Translations under genes and position numbers: made by a program
The notes under the pieces: generated by a model
Databases searched by the model: none
Told to the model about the DNA's origin: nothing
The model's input: only the letters and a program-made list of their open reading frames with translations
From: DAONBD01 sp964525485
Lineage (GTDB): Bacteria; Patescibacteriota; Gracilibacteria; UBA1369; LOWO2-01-FULL-3
Assembly: GCA_964525485.1 (NCBI GenBank)
Contig: CAZGHH010000008.1
Coordinates: 1-37,071, forward strand
DNA: 37,071 bases
Reading direction: 5' to 3'
Shown: positions 8,671 through 16,265 of the stretch, in pieces
Layout of the letters: the number at the start of each line of letters is the position of its first letter
Numbering within the stretch: the first letter of the stretch is position 1

Positions 8671-8724
8671 GTAACGCCTTCCGTGATCGAGTCTTTAGCT
8701 TCAAACTTGCTTAAGCTTGCCTGG

Positions 8725-8753
8725 AGTATAGGTGAGTGCGCACTCACCGTCAA
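8725..8753 (-). promoter_or_regulatory. recA promoter with perfect 18-bp palindromic operator
   Basis: Minus strand: TTGACG (8753-8748), a 17-base spacer and TATACT (8730-8725). The spacer plus the last -35 base is the perfect palindrome GGTGAGTGCGCACTCACC (8731-8748), so a bound repressor would block RNA polymerase. It does not match the LexA boxes I know from Gamma-proteobacteria (CTGT-N8-ACAG) or Firmicutes (GAAC-N4-GTTC). It may be the SOS box of this lineage or the site of another regulator. Confidence 0.75.
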
Positions 8754-8792
8754 GTATTTTTGCAAAAATCTACTTGCATTTTACGCCTTAGA

Positions 8793-8852
8793 TCTTAAAA
8801 AAAACTTTCAAAAACTATAATTTTTCCTAAAATTTTTCTTAATTTTTTCTAA
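8793..8852. repeat. AT-rich intergenic repeats in the 8614-8941 gap
   Basis: This gene-free stretch of 328 bases holds the recA leader and promoter at one end and very AT-rich DNA at the other. Bases 8793-8814 recur exactly, inverted, at 2616-2637 before dprA. The 23 bases at 8830-8852 recur exactly, in direct orientation, at 22429-22451 before ctp. Beyond 8852 I see no gene or clear signal. Confidence 0.55.
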
Positions 8853-8941
8853 TTTGCTAAAATTATTCAACAATCGTGAAAGTTATTACTGCTCTTTTTT
8901 TAGCTGTCTGATTAATATAATTAAAAATCCAAAGTAAAAAA

Positions 8942-9781
8942 CTAACTACTAAAGTGTTTTTTTATACTTATTGAACCACGCCAAGCTTTATAATTTACTT
9001 GATTGCTAGCAATACTTTTTTCCACATTAACGATAAAACCAAAACAATGGCCATAGAATGCAAGACCGGTTTCCTCTGTTTTTACATCTGTCCTTAACCA
9101 GCTACATGTGTTTGTATCAAATTTGCCTAATTTATGCATAAGCCGATACAAATTTATATCATCTATTTCAACCCCCATATCTTTCGCTTGGCTCATTGCT
9201 TGATAATAGTTTTGATTTCTACGGTTGCTTGGTGATTCTTGTGAACAGTCACCAAAACGTAGTCCATCCCCTTCGTCGGCCCTTAAATCCACAGCTCCCC
9301 CAGATTGTTCCAATTCATTCAGGGACCATAAATTTTTTGCATCTGCACTTCTTAAAACTTTTTCAACTTCGGTCCATGAAATTCTTTTCTTAAGTTTTAG
9401 CATTGCTTTTGAGTAATGAGACGGCGGATTTTCAAAACGTAATTTTATTAATGAGATTAACGTCTCAATCTGCTCCGGAGAAAGTTCATATCTCCTCTCT
9501 GATTCTTCATTTTGAGTTATCGAAACTAGGTCTACTTCTTTGGCAACTCTGTAATAAGTTTCGTTGCTCAAGTCTGCTAAAACCAATAAAACAGGGGAAT
9601 ATTCCGTGGGATCTTGAGAATCTTGAGATTCTTGAGGATCTTGAGAATCTTGAGATTCTTGAGGATCTTGAGATCCCTGATGATCTTGAGATTCTTGAGG
9701 ATCTTGAGATTTTTGATTCCTATCAAGCTTTATAGTATCCACTTCTTCTATCGACAGACTACTTATACTTCTTTCCGGCAT
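8942..9781 (-). CDS. DUF4256 family protein with a repetitive N-terminus
   Basis: A 279-residue protein of unknown function. From about residue 105 to the end it matches DUF4256 as I know it: a Leu-rich helix, SWTEVEKVL, then LWSLNELEQSGGAVDL, the signature FGDCSQESPSNRRNQNYY, the segment MGVEIDDINLYRLMHKLGKF, the motif DTNTCSWLRT, and the final WRGSI. The first 60 residues are an addition: a low-complexity Gln-Asp-Pro-Ser-Glu tract encoded by a 9-bp tandem repeat. It follows purM after a terminator, and the terminator hairpin itself may contain its -10 box. Family members are usually short stand-alone proteins, so the tract is the odd part. The biochemical role is unknown. Confidence 0.8.
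   Translation of the reverse strand: MPERSISSLSIEEVDTIKLDRNQKSQDPQESQDHQGSQDPQESQDSQDPQESQDSQDPTEYSPVLLVLADLSNETYYRVAKEVDLVSITQNEESERRYELSPEQIETLISLIKLRFENPPSHYSKAMLKLKKRISWTEVEKVLRSADAKNLWSLNELEQSGGAVDLRADEGDGLRFGDCSQESPSNRRNQNYYQAMSQAKDMGVEIDDINLYRLMHKLGKFDTNTCSWLRTDVKTEETGLAFYGHCFGFIVNVEKSIASNQVNYKAWRGSISIKKHFSS
9611..9709 (-). repeat. 9-bp minisatellite inside the DUF4256 gene
   Basis: Eleven consecutive 9-bp units of the type ATCTTGAGA or TTCTTGAGG (plus strand), with a 27-bp higher-order period and one diverged unit. On the coding strand they give repeats of Gln-Asp-Pro, Gln-Glu-Ser and Gln-Asp-Ser. The unit length is a multiple of three, so copy changes keep the frame. Confidence 0.9.
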
Positions 9782-9806
9782 ACTAAATTGTTAAGTTAAA
9801 GTTAAA

Positions 9807-9830
9807 GAGAATAGTTATAAAACTATTCTC
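9807..9830 (-). terminator. Terminator of purM, with TATAAC at its tip
   Basis: GAGAATAGTT pairs perfectly with AACTATTCTC over 10 bp around a four-base loop. On the minus strand it is followed by a moderate T-rich tail. The loop and inner arm spell TATAAC, which could serve as the -10 box of the DUF4256 gene starting 26 bases downstream. Confidence 0.65.
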
Positions 9831-9873
9831 CGTATTTCGCAAGTCCAATGCAGTGTTTATGATTTTTTAAAGC

Positions 9874-10896
9874 TTATGCGATTTCTCCAACTACTTGTGC
9901 TTCAAATCCATTTGCATTGATGATCTCCATGGTTTTTTCTTGCTCATCTTTGTCAACCACTAAAATCATACCGATTCCCATGTTCCATGTGCGATATGCA
10001 TCATCATGTGATACTTCGCCAAGTTGCATCATGAGAGCCATTTCTTCGGATGGAGCTGGAAGATTCCAGTTCACTTTTGCACCGGTTTTCTTGGTCACGC
10101 GTGCGAAGTTTTCGTAGATACCGCCTCCCGTGATGTGAGCGACTCCTTTTAAATTTACTTTGCTTGGCTGACCGTATCTGCCGTGCAATTCCATTATAAG
10201 AGAGTGATAAATAACAGATGGAATGAGAACAACTTCACCCCAAGTTTTGCCTGCGTATTTTTTGCCTTCATATGGAGCGGAAACCCAGTCTTCACCGAAT
10301 TTCGCCTTCATAACATGACGAACTAGAGAAAGTCCATTGCTTCGGAAACCCGGAGACATTAAACCGATAAGCACATCACCGGATGCAATTTTTTCTCCTG
10401 TAATTCGTTTTGTTTTTTCCATCACACCCACAGCCGTCGCATTCCAAACATATCCATTCAAAGCCTTTCCCAGCTCTGCTATCTCTCCGCCCGGGATTAC
10501 AATTTTGTGTTCAGCACATGCGCGGCCTAAGCCTTCCATCATTATTTTGATTTGCTCCGGCTTCACTTCATCCGCGTCGATCGTGTTTGAAATCGAAATA
10601 CATTCAGCTCCCGCACATGCCGCATCGTCCGCTACCATCGCGACAAGATCGTATCCGATCGTATCGAATTTTTGCATTCGTTCAGCGACCTCCATTTTCG
10701 TTCCGATTCCATCGTCGTTTTGTACGAGATAAAAATCGCCCATGTCCATCGCTCCTGTGAAACCGCCTTCATCTTTGACCGGTTCACCGATCATTCCGGC
10801 TCTCGATGGGAAAGTTTTCTTTGCATTTTCGTAAGCGATTTCCGAAGACAGATCGCCTTTGTCTATATTTACTCCTGATTCTGCGTATGTTGCCAT
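9874..10896 (-). CDS. purM: Phosphoribosylformylglycinamidine cyclo-ligase (AIR synthetase)
   Basis: Catalyses the ATP-dependent closure of FGAM to aminoimidazole ribonucleotide, the fifth step of purine synthesis. In its 340 residues the start YAESGVNIDKGD, the substrate and ATP loop DDGIGTKMEVA, the segment LVAMVADDAACAGAE, the loop PGGEIAEL, SPGFRSNGLSLVR and HITGGGIYENFAR all match PurM. The length is that of the family. No other pur gene is in the window, so either the pathway is scattered or purM is a lone remnant. It lies downstream of ftsE on the same strand, 67 bases apart, with direct GAGTCCCGRACT repeats between them. Confidence 0.96.
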   Translation of the reverse strand: MATYAESGVNIDKGDLSSEIAYENAKKTFPSRAGMIGEPVKDEGGFTGAMDMGDFYLVQNDDGIGTKMEVAERMQKFDTIGYDLVAMVADDAACAGAECISISNTIDADEVKPEQIKIMMEGLGRACAEHKIVIPGGEIAELGKALNGYVWNATAVGVMEKTKRITGEKIASGDVLIGLMSPGFRSNGLSLVRHVMKAKFGEDWVSAPYEGKKYAGKTWGEVVLIPSVIYHSLIMELHGRYGQPSKVNLKGVAHITGGGIYENFARVTKKTGAKVNWNLPAPSEEMALMMQLGEVSHDDAYRTWNMGIGMILVVDKDEQEKTMEIINANGFEAQVVGEIA

Positions 10897-10920
10897 ATTT
10901 TTAAGTTAAATTTTTTGATA

Positions 10921-10970
10921 GATGAGTCCCGAACTTAACCTACCCTTTTAGTAGAGTCCCGGACTAGTCG
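10921..10970. repeat. Paired GAGTCCCG repeats between ftsE and purM
   Basis: The 12-base motif GAGTCCCGRACT occurs at 10924 and 10954, 30 bases apart. The second copy runs into CTAGTCG at the ftsE stop codon. It resembles other CTAG-bearing GC-richer islets between genes in this window. Confidence 0.4.
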
Positions 10971-11638
10971 TACTCCGCATTACTCTTATCGCTTATAATC
11001 TTTCCGTGTTCAAGCTTTATAACCCTCTTTTTAATTGCGTTCACTATTGATTTGTCGTGAGTTGCGAGAATTACTGTAGCGCCTTCCACATTTATCTTGT
11101 GAAGAAGGTCTATTATTTTTTGTGAATTTTCTTCGTCGAGATTGCCGGTCGGCTCGTCTGCTATGAGAATCTGTGGAGCGTGAATGAGTGCGCGCGCGAT
11201 CGATACGCGTTGCTTCTCACCTCCCGATAATTGGCGTGGATATTGATTTCTGAGTGTTTCCAATCCTGTTCTTTTCATTGCATCGACCACTTTTTGTTGA
11301 ATTGTAGATTTTTCATAACCGCAAACTTCGAGCGCGAACGCGATGTTTTCGAAGACGGTTTTTTTTGGGAGAAGTTTGTAGTCCTGGAACACAACTCCAA
11401 CTTTTCTGCGATAATTTTGGAGTTCTGATTGATTTGCTCTTGTTACATTAAAATCATTGACTTTTACGTCTCCGTCGGTCAAATGTTCAGCGCCTAGAAG
11501 CGCATTTATGAGGGTGGTTTTGCCTGCGCCTGACGGCCCGACTATACAAACAAACTCTCCTTGTTGAATACTAAAACTCACTTCATCCAGAACGATGTTT
11601 TTTCCGTATCTTTTTGTAACTTTTTCGAATTGTATCAT
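10964..11638 (-). CDS. ftsE: ABC transporter ATP-binding protein, FtsE-like
   Basis: A 224-residue ABC ATPase. Walker A is GPSGAGKTT near residues 34-42, the Q-loop segment is VGVVFQDYKLLPKKTVFENIAF, the signature is LSGGEKQRVSIARAL, Walker B is ILIADEPTG and the H-loop is ILATHD. The Q-loop segment DYKLLPKKTV is characteristic of FtsE, which works with FtsX at the division site to activate peptidoglycan hydrolases. Its partner ftsX, normally directly downstream, is absent here; purM follows instead. LolD/MacB-type ATPases are similar, so a transporter role remains possible. A promoter candidate lies at 11662-11690. Confidence 0.8.
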   Translation of the reverse strand: MIQFEKVTKRYGKNIVLDEVSFSIQQGEFVCIVGPSGAGKTTLINALLGAEHLTDGDVKVNDFNVTRANQSELQNYRRKVGVVFQDYKLLPKKTVFENIAFALEVCGYEKSTIQQKVVDAMKRTGLETLRNQYPRQLSGGEKQRVSIARALIHAPQILIADEPTGNLDEENSQKIIDLLHKINVEGATVILATHDKSIVNAIKKRVIKLEHGKIISDKSNAEYD

Positions 11639-11661
11639 TTTTTTGATTGTAAGACGTTGAG

Positions 11662-11690
11662 ATTTTATATCAATTTTGTGCGTTCATCAA
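11662..11690 (-). promoter_or_regulatory. ftsE promoter inside a 14-base direct repeat
   Basis: Minus strand: TTGATG (690-685), 17 bases, TAAAAT (667-662). The 14-mer ATCAATTTTGTGCG (plus strand) occurs at 11669 and 11686, so tandem sites span the spacer and -35 box. They might bind a regulator. Confidence 0.45.
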
Positions 11691-11764
11691 TTTTGTGCGG
11701 TTGTTGGCTTTGTGATTTTTCGCTTGAGCTTTTGGTTTTGCGGTTAGTGGTTTATGGTTTACCT

Positions 11765-12436
11765 CTAACTTTGGGCGTTTAATAGCAGGTCCAGTGCAAA
11801 TTTCGCGTCTTTGCTTTTCACATATATCAAAAATTCAGTAAATGTTGATGTAATTTCCACTATGTTTATGTTTTGAAATGCCAACGTCTGGATGATGTGG
11901 TTCAAAAGGCCAGGACTTGAATTGTATTTTTCACTAAATTTTATTCCTATTGCTGATATATTTTCATTTGTATTTTTGGGTGCGGTTTTGATCGATTTCT
12001 TCACGGATTTGAATGTCTTTTCATCTGTTATGATTGTTATTTCATTTGAACTCTCTGTAATAGTGAAAAATTTATTTTCATTTTCGTTTGTTGCGTAGAT
12101 TGTGTTGATTTTTTTGTGAATATCGTCTGATTTGAAATATGTCGCCGTCACCAAGTTTTGTCTTATTGATATGTTGTCGAACTTGAAATTTTCACTTTGC
12201 ACGACTTTTGCAATTTTTTTGAATGTTCTCTGTGTTCGCGAAAGCCCCATCAAAATAGCCGAGGTTGTAAGAGACTTTTTTGTCATTACTTCTAATTTTG
12301 GTTTCAGAAAACCCGCTAAACTTGTGAGATTAAAAAGCCCTTTTGAAAGCCCTAATTTCAAAAAATCATTGGATTCTATTATGTCCCTTAATGCATCTGA
12401 AATTTTTATCATCGCTTTTGCGGTTTGATTAAGCAT
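11765..12436 (-). CDS. ACT-domain protein with N-terminal helical domain
   Basis: A 223-residue protein. The first 80 residues are helical and contain LGLSKGLFNLTSLAGFLKP and LTTSAILMGLSR, resembling the N-terminal domain of small ACT-domain proteins seen in archaea and candidate phyla. The last 70 residues, from ISAIGIKF through SPGLLNHIIQTLAFQNINIVEITSTFTEFLIYV, read as an ACT domain like those of aspartokinase, which usually binds an amino acid. No kinase domain is present, so a ligand-sensing regulator is likely. A 16-bp palindrome lies 12 bases before the start codon, which would fit autoregulation. The assignment is by pattern only. Confidence 0.6.
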   Translation of the reverse strand: MLNQTAKAMIKISDALRDIIESNDFLKLGLSKGLFNLTSLAGFLKPKLEVMTKKSLTTSAILMGLSRTQRTFKKIAKVVQSENFKFDNISIRQNLVTATYFKSDDIHKKINTIYATNENENKFFTITESSNEITIITDEKTFKSVKKSIKTAPKNTNENISAIGIKFSEKYNSSPGLLNHIIQTLAFQNINIVEITSTFTEFLIYVKSKDAKFALDLLLNAQS

Positions 12437-12447
12437 TCAATACAAAG

Positions 12448-12463
12448 TGTTATATTTATAACA
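12448..12463. promoter_or_regulatory. 16-bp palindrome upstream of the ACT-domain gene
   Basis: TGTTATATTTATAACA: 7-bp arms around TT, 12 bases upstream of the ACT-domain ATG at 12436. On the minus strand it contains TATAAA and TATAAC, so it probably coincides with a -10 box and may be an operator. Confidence 0.45.
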
Positions 12464-12563
12464 TTTTTATTTAAAAATATAAAGTTTTATATAAAAAATA
12501 GATTACCGACTTCTTCGGATGTACACAGTATGCTGTTAAAAATATCTATTTAATTTTAATTAT

Positions 12564-13112
12564 ATGACTAATTTAATCGAATTAAGAGAGTTGGCTATCG
12601 GGGAAGACTCTGTCTTCACAGAGATAATGACAAAGCTGGCAACCGATAACGGCAGAGATCCCGTCGCCGATATCGCAATCGTTGCCGAAAAAATAGATGA
12701 TTTTTTGTTTAAAAGCACTTTTTACGCAACAAGATACAGGGTTGGAGCTACCACCGGAATTGATCTTCGATTAACAGATACTTCTCAAAACAGGTCCCCA
12801 GAAAGAATGTCCGAACCAAGAAATTATGAAGCAGATCGCGAACTTGCCATACCTGAAATTGACGCAATGTTGGATGCTTTTTCTCAAGTTTTAAGGAATG
12901 TTTTGGCTGAATATCTTAGCGTAGTTTCGCTTGATAGAAACATACCAAGCACCGCACATAAATACGCTGACGCTATCGGAAGGTCCGTCTCAAGCGCTGT
13001 TGGCCTGAACGGCCAAGCTATGTCCGGATTTTCCCAATCCCAGTCTCGCAATCTTGTTCCCGCAAGTTATGAATTTAGTGAAAAATTAGCAGCTGTATCG
13101 TATCCCATGTAG
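12564..13112 (+). CDS. Protein of unknown function
   Basis: A 182-residue soluble protein I do not recognise. It has no signal peptide, membrane segment or cysteine. The sequence looks mostly helical, with amphipathic stretches at about 18-55 and 85-120, a polar linker near 70-85, and a Ser/Ala-rich C-terminus. The start is ATG 12564 after an AT-rich leader with no Shine-Dalgarno sequence. It converges on the next gene, their stops 17 bases apart, with a nine-base direct repeat AGCTATATC at 13113 and 13128. Base use is like the neighbours, so there is no sign of recent transfer. Confidence 0.6.
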   Translation: MTNLIELRELAIGEDSVFTEIMTKLATDNGRDPVADIAIVAEKIDDFLFKSTFYATRYRVGATTGIDLRLTDTSQNRSPERMSEPRNYEADRELAIPEIDAMLDAFSQVLRNVLAEYLSVVSLDRNIPSTAHKYADAIGRSVSSAVGLNGQAMSGFSQSQSRNLVPASYEFSEKLAAVSYPM

Positions 13113-13129
13113 AGCTATATCCTGACTAG

Positions 13130-13669
13130 CTATATCAAATTCTGCGTGACCCTTACTATGCATGCCCTAAAAATTTCCGTGGCGCTATTCATTTGTTTTA
13201 TTATTTCGAGATATTTTTGCATATCTTCTGCACCAACTGTAGCCAAAATTTCTCTTTCCTCGTTCTCCAAATCGACTGATTCATTCGCGAGGAATACACC
13301 AAGTTGTGTTGCTCTTTCTCTTATGTCCGCTCGCACCCCGGCAGATAATCTTTGTTTTTTTGCAATATCTGTAAAAAAATCCGCATATTCGCATAGCGCT
13401 TCAAAATAAGACCTCCAAATTTGAGATGAATCAAGCTGTATTTTAAGCCTAAAATGCATGCCTTCCGGCTCTCTTCTTTTTCTTCTTTTAAAAGCAATGT
13501 CCATAATCACGTCTATTATTACATCCATTGTTTCCAATGGTAGAAGCATGTTTAATTTACCCGATCTTCCTCTACTTTCCTTTATAATTCTGGGGCCTCT
13601 TAAAACCTCTTTGAATTCAGCGTCTATCGGGTTTTCGTGTGCTTGTTGTTTATCAATAACTGCGTTCAT
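13130..13669 (-). CDS. Protein of unknown function, predicted helical
   Basis: A 179-residue protein I do not recognise. It has a basic patch KRRKRREPEG near residue 75 and long helical stretches from about 80 to the end. There are two cysteines and no membrane segment or signal peptide. The start is ATG 13669 without a Shine-Dalgarno sequence. It converges with the gene ending at 13112. I see no similarity between the two proteins. The basic patch could bind nucleic acid, but that is a guess. Confidence 0.6.
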   Translation of the reverse strand: MNAVIDKQQAHENPIDAEFKEVLRGPRIIKESRGRSGKLNMLLPLETMDVIIDVIMDIAFKRRKRREPEGMHFRLKIQLDSSQIWRSYFEALCEYADFFTDIAKKQRLSAGVRADIRERATQLGVFLANESVDLENEEREILATVGAEDMQKYLEIIKQMNSATEIFRACIVRVTQNLI

Positions 13670-13727
13670 TTTTTACTAAAATGATGAATTGGAGGCCGAT
13701 TCTATCATTTGATGCTTGAATGTGCAA

Positions 13728-14702
13728 TTACTTATGGAATTTTTCGTGAATTTCTCTGAGGGCTTTGTTTGTGACGTGGGTGTAGATCTGTGTAGTTGTG
13801 ATAGATGAATGACCGAGAAGTTCCTGAACGGAGCGAATATCCGCGCCATTTATGAGGAGTTGTGTCGCGAAGCTGTGGCGGAGGACATGTGGCGTTACTT
13901 TTTTTATAATTCCCGCCAAGCGTGCGTATTTTGAAACTATTTTTTCAATTGAGACTGTGGAAAGACGCTTCCCATCTATGAGAATATTTTGGGAAGTGAT
14001 TGATTGGCCTAATGAGTCTCGTGTTTTTTTTGGCTTTGGTATTGAAATAAAAAGCGGATCAAAATTGTCAGCGCGACGATGAATATAATTTCGTATAATC
14101 TCTGCGGCATGTTCGGATAAAAAAACAATTCTTGGCTTGCGACCTTTACCTCTCACCATAAATTCACGGCGATCGAGATCGACCTGAGGGCGATCCAAGT
14201 TCGCGAGCTCGGATACGCGAAGTCCGGTCGAATACAATGTTTCGAGGATCGAAATGTCGCGGGCTGATCGGAGCCCGTCCGCTCCTTCAGCATTTATGTT
14301 TTCGCGAGCGCATTCAAAAAGTCGATCCAACTCTTCTTTGCTCAATGCTTCTATTGTGCGTTCAGGTATTTTACTGAGTTCAATTTTTTCCGGTGAAAGA
14401 GTCTCAATGTCGTTTTTTGTCAGATATTTGAGGAAAGCGCGAAGCGCGATGACATGATAATTCTGCGTTTTTGCTGAAAGAGTTTTCGGATGATTTAAGC
14501 GATTTAAATAAAGTCTGTATGAATTCACGAGTTGCAAATCCAATGCTTTTGGCGTGAGATCTGATGAATTTTTTGAGTCTAAAAATTCCGCAAAACGACC
14601 CAAATAATGTTTGTAGTTTTCAATTGTTTTCGGAGATTGGTTTTTTGTAATTTCGCAGTAGTCCAGAAAATCCTGAATGAGCTCTTTGACAGTTTTTTGC
14701 AT
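13728..14702 (-). CDS. xerC: Tyrosine recombinase, XerC/XerD type
   Basis: A site-specific recombinase, probably resolving chromosome dimers at dif. Counted from a GTG at 14720, catalytic residues are R168 in TGLRVSELANL, K192 in VRGKGRKPR, H278 and R281 in HVLRHSFATQ, H304 in LLGHSSITTT and Y313 in IYTHV, so the active site is complete. The N-terminal SAM-like core-binding domain covers about 10-105. I prefer ATG 14702, six codons later, because genes here start with ATG and have no Shine-Dalgarno sequence. A single Xer protein may suffice in such genomes. A phage or element integrase is less likely given the XerC-like length and the absence of phage genes. Confidence 0.9.
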   Translation of the reverse strand: MQKTVKELIQDFLDYCEITKNQSPKTIENYKHYLGRFAEFLDSKNSSDLTPKALDLQLVNSYRLYLNRLNHPKTLSAKTQNYHVIALRAFLKYLTKNDIETLSPEKIELSKIPERTIEALSKEELDRLFECARENINAEGADGLRSARDISILETLYSTGLRVSELANLDRPQVDLDRREFMVRGKGRKPRIVFLSEHAAEIIRNYIHRRADNFDPLFISIPKPKKTRDSLGQSITSQNILIDGKRLSTVSIEKIVSKYARLAGIIKKVTPHVLRHSFATQLLINGADIRSVQELLGHSSITTTQIYTHVTNKALREIHEKFHK

Positions 14703-14725
14703 AGAAATTTTAGTTTGCACAATAA

Positions 14726-14751
14726 AAACCTGCTTAGATTATAGCAGGTTT
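14726..14751 (-). terminator. Terminator with an extended -10 promoter in its loop
   Basis: On the minus strand AAACCTGC pairs with GCAGGTTT (8 bp), followed by TT and an AT-rich tail, ending transcription of the gene at 14780-15115. The 10-base loop begins TATAAT, and the stem supplies TGC before it, giving the extended -10 box TGC-TATAAT (14746-14738) for the recombinase gene. No good -35 box is visible. Confidence 0.65.
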
Positions 14752-14779
14752 GTATAAGTATGGAATTCTTAAGATGCAA

Positions 14780-15115
14780 TTAATTGCTCGACGCAGGCTT
14801 AACTTCTATTCCTTCAACCATTTCTTTCAGTCTTTGAAAATAATTTCTCGCATAGCCTTCGGCCTCTCCAAATTGAAGCGTATTTTGTAATTGAAAATCT
14901 ATTTCTTTGAGCAAAAGATTTTTGTCTATTTCTGTACCTTGTCCTTTCATTAATAAATTCGCGCGATCCACAATTTCTTTTATAAAGTCCTCAAACTGTG
15001 GTTGCTGAAAAACTCCTTCAAGCATTTTTTTTGCGGCAGGTGCAAGATTACTTGGCTTTTCCACTTTACCGCCTTGTGTCGTTTCTACGTTTTGTTGCAT
15101 TCCTGGCTGTGACAT
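14780..15115 (-). CDS. Small protein of unknown function
   Basis: A 111-residue soluble protein with a polar Gln-rich N-terminus of about 25 residues and a helical remainder. I do not recognise a family, and there is no cysteine or membrane segment. The start is ATG 15115, and dgt begins 43 bases away on the other strand, so the two share a divergent promoter region. A terminator follows at 14751. Sequence character resembles short conserved proteins of candidate-phyla bacteria, but function is unknown. Confidence 0.6.
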   Translation of the reverse strand: MSQPGMQQNVETTQGGKVEKPSNLAPAAKKMLEGVFQQPQFEDFIKEIVDRANLLMKGQGTEIDKNLLLKEIDFQLQNTLQFGEAEGYARNYFQRLKEMVEGIEVKPASSN

Positions 15116-15157
15116 GTTTTTGCTTTAAAAATTATCGTATTAGTATATCATAAAATC

Positions 15158-16231
15158 ATGAGAACGAAAAGGGATTTAGAAGAGATCGAATTAAAAGTGC
15201 TGGCAAAGTATGCCACAAAATCAGTCAATTCCGTAGGTAGAAAAACTGTTGAAAGGGATGGGACGAGTAAATTTGGCAGGTTGGAATTCCAAAAAGATCG
15301 TGATCGGATTATACATTCACGAGCGTTTCGCAGACTGGATGAAAAAACTCAAGTTTTTCCCGCTTTGTTTGGCGATCATTATAGGACGCGTTTGACTCAC
15401 ACTCTCGAGGTCGCGCAAATAAGTCGTGATATTGCAAGAAGGTTGGGGTTGAATGAAGATTTGGCTGAAGCGATCGCGCTGGCACATGATCTCGGACATC
15501 CGCCTTTTGGACATGCCGGGGAAGATGCTTTGGACGAAATGATGAGAGAATATGGAATGCGATTTGAACATAACGAACAAAGTAAAAGAGTGGTTGAGAA
15601 ATTGGAAAAAGTGTATCCGGATTTTGATGGATTGAATTTAACTTATGAAACTCTTGAAGGACTGGAAAAACATAAAACTTCTTGGGATAGAGCAGGCGTA
15701 AAAGTAGCTCACATGCATTTGGAGGGACAAGTCGTGAATATCGCTGATGAAATCGCTTATACAAATCACGATATGGATGACGGAATTCGCAGTGAAATTA
15801 TTTCCGTGAAGGATCTCGAGAAGACTTATTTATGGAAAAAAGCAAAAAAAATAATCATTGCAAGGTACGGTAAAATTCGTGATGAAAAAACTCTAGTTTC
15901 ACGTATTATAAGCCAAATTATAAGCCTGATGATATTTGACATTTGCGACAATTTTGATGATTTTTTAATTATATTCAGTCCTAAAATGACAAAATATATA
16001 AAAGAATTAAGAGATATTTTATTTAAAAAATTCTATCTAAGTACGACAGTCAAAAACAAGCTGGACAACGGGAAGAAGATGATAAAAAAACTATTCAAAT
16101 ATTATATGAAAAATCCTTCCAAAGTACCGGAAAAATATAAAATCGATGTAGAACTACCCGTGGCTGTGAAGGACTATATCGCGGGAATGACAGACTTGTT
16201 CCTGGAAAAAGAAGTTAAAAAGATTCCTTAA
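15158..16231 (+). CDS. dgt: Deoxyguanosinetriphosphate triphosphohydrolase-like HD protein
   Basis: Hydrolyses dNTPs (dGTP in the classic enzyme) to nucleoside plus triphosphate, controlling the dNTP pool. In its 357 residues, IHSRAFRRLDEKTQVF, TRLTHTLEVAQISR and ALAHDLGHPPFGHAGEDAL give the metal-binding HD residues, and EIAYTNHDMDDGIR carries the later conserved Asp. The end DYIAGMTDLFLEKE matches the family's C-terminus. The size fits the short Dgt group rather than the roughly 500-residue enterobacterial form. nrdR follows 34 bases downstream, so synthesis and breakdown of deoxynucleotides may be controlled together. Confidence 0.92.
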   Translation: MRTKRDLEEIELKVLAKYATKSVNSVGRKTVERDGTSKFGRLEFQKDRDRIIHSRAFRRLDEKTQVFPALFGDHYRTRLTHTLEVAQISRDIARRLGLNEDLAEAIALAHDLGHPPFGHAGEDALDEMMREYGMRFEHNEQSKRVVEKLEKVYPDFDGLNLTYETLEGLEKHKTSWDRAGVKVAHMHLEGQVVNIADEIAYTNHDMDDGIRSEIISVKDLEKTYLWKKAKKIIIARYGKIRDEKTLVSRIISQIISLMIFDICDNFDDFLIIFSPKMTKYIKELRDILFKKFYLSTTVKNKLDNGKKMIKKLFKYYMKNPSKVPEKYKIDVELPVAVKDYIAGMTDLFLEKEVKKIP

Positions 16232-16265
16232 CTGTGATATATTTCATTCACTATTTTCACTCACT

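Noticed and set aside
9598..9720. CRISPR array because of the regular repeats.
   Set aside because: The repeats are 9 bp, contiguous without spacers, and lie inside a reading frame.
10897..10963. Purine riboswitch before purM.
   Set aside because: The gap is 67 bases and shows none of the three-way-junction core sequences.
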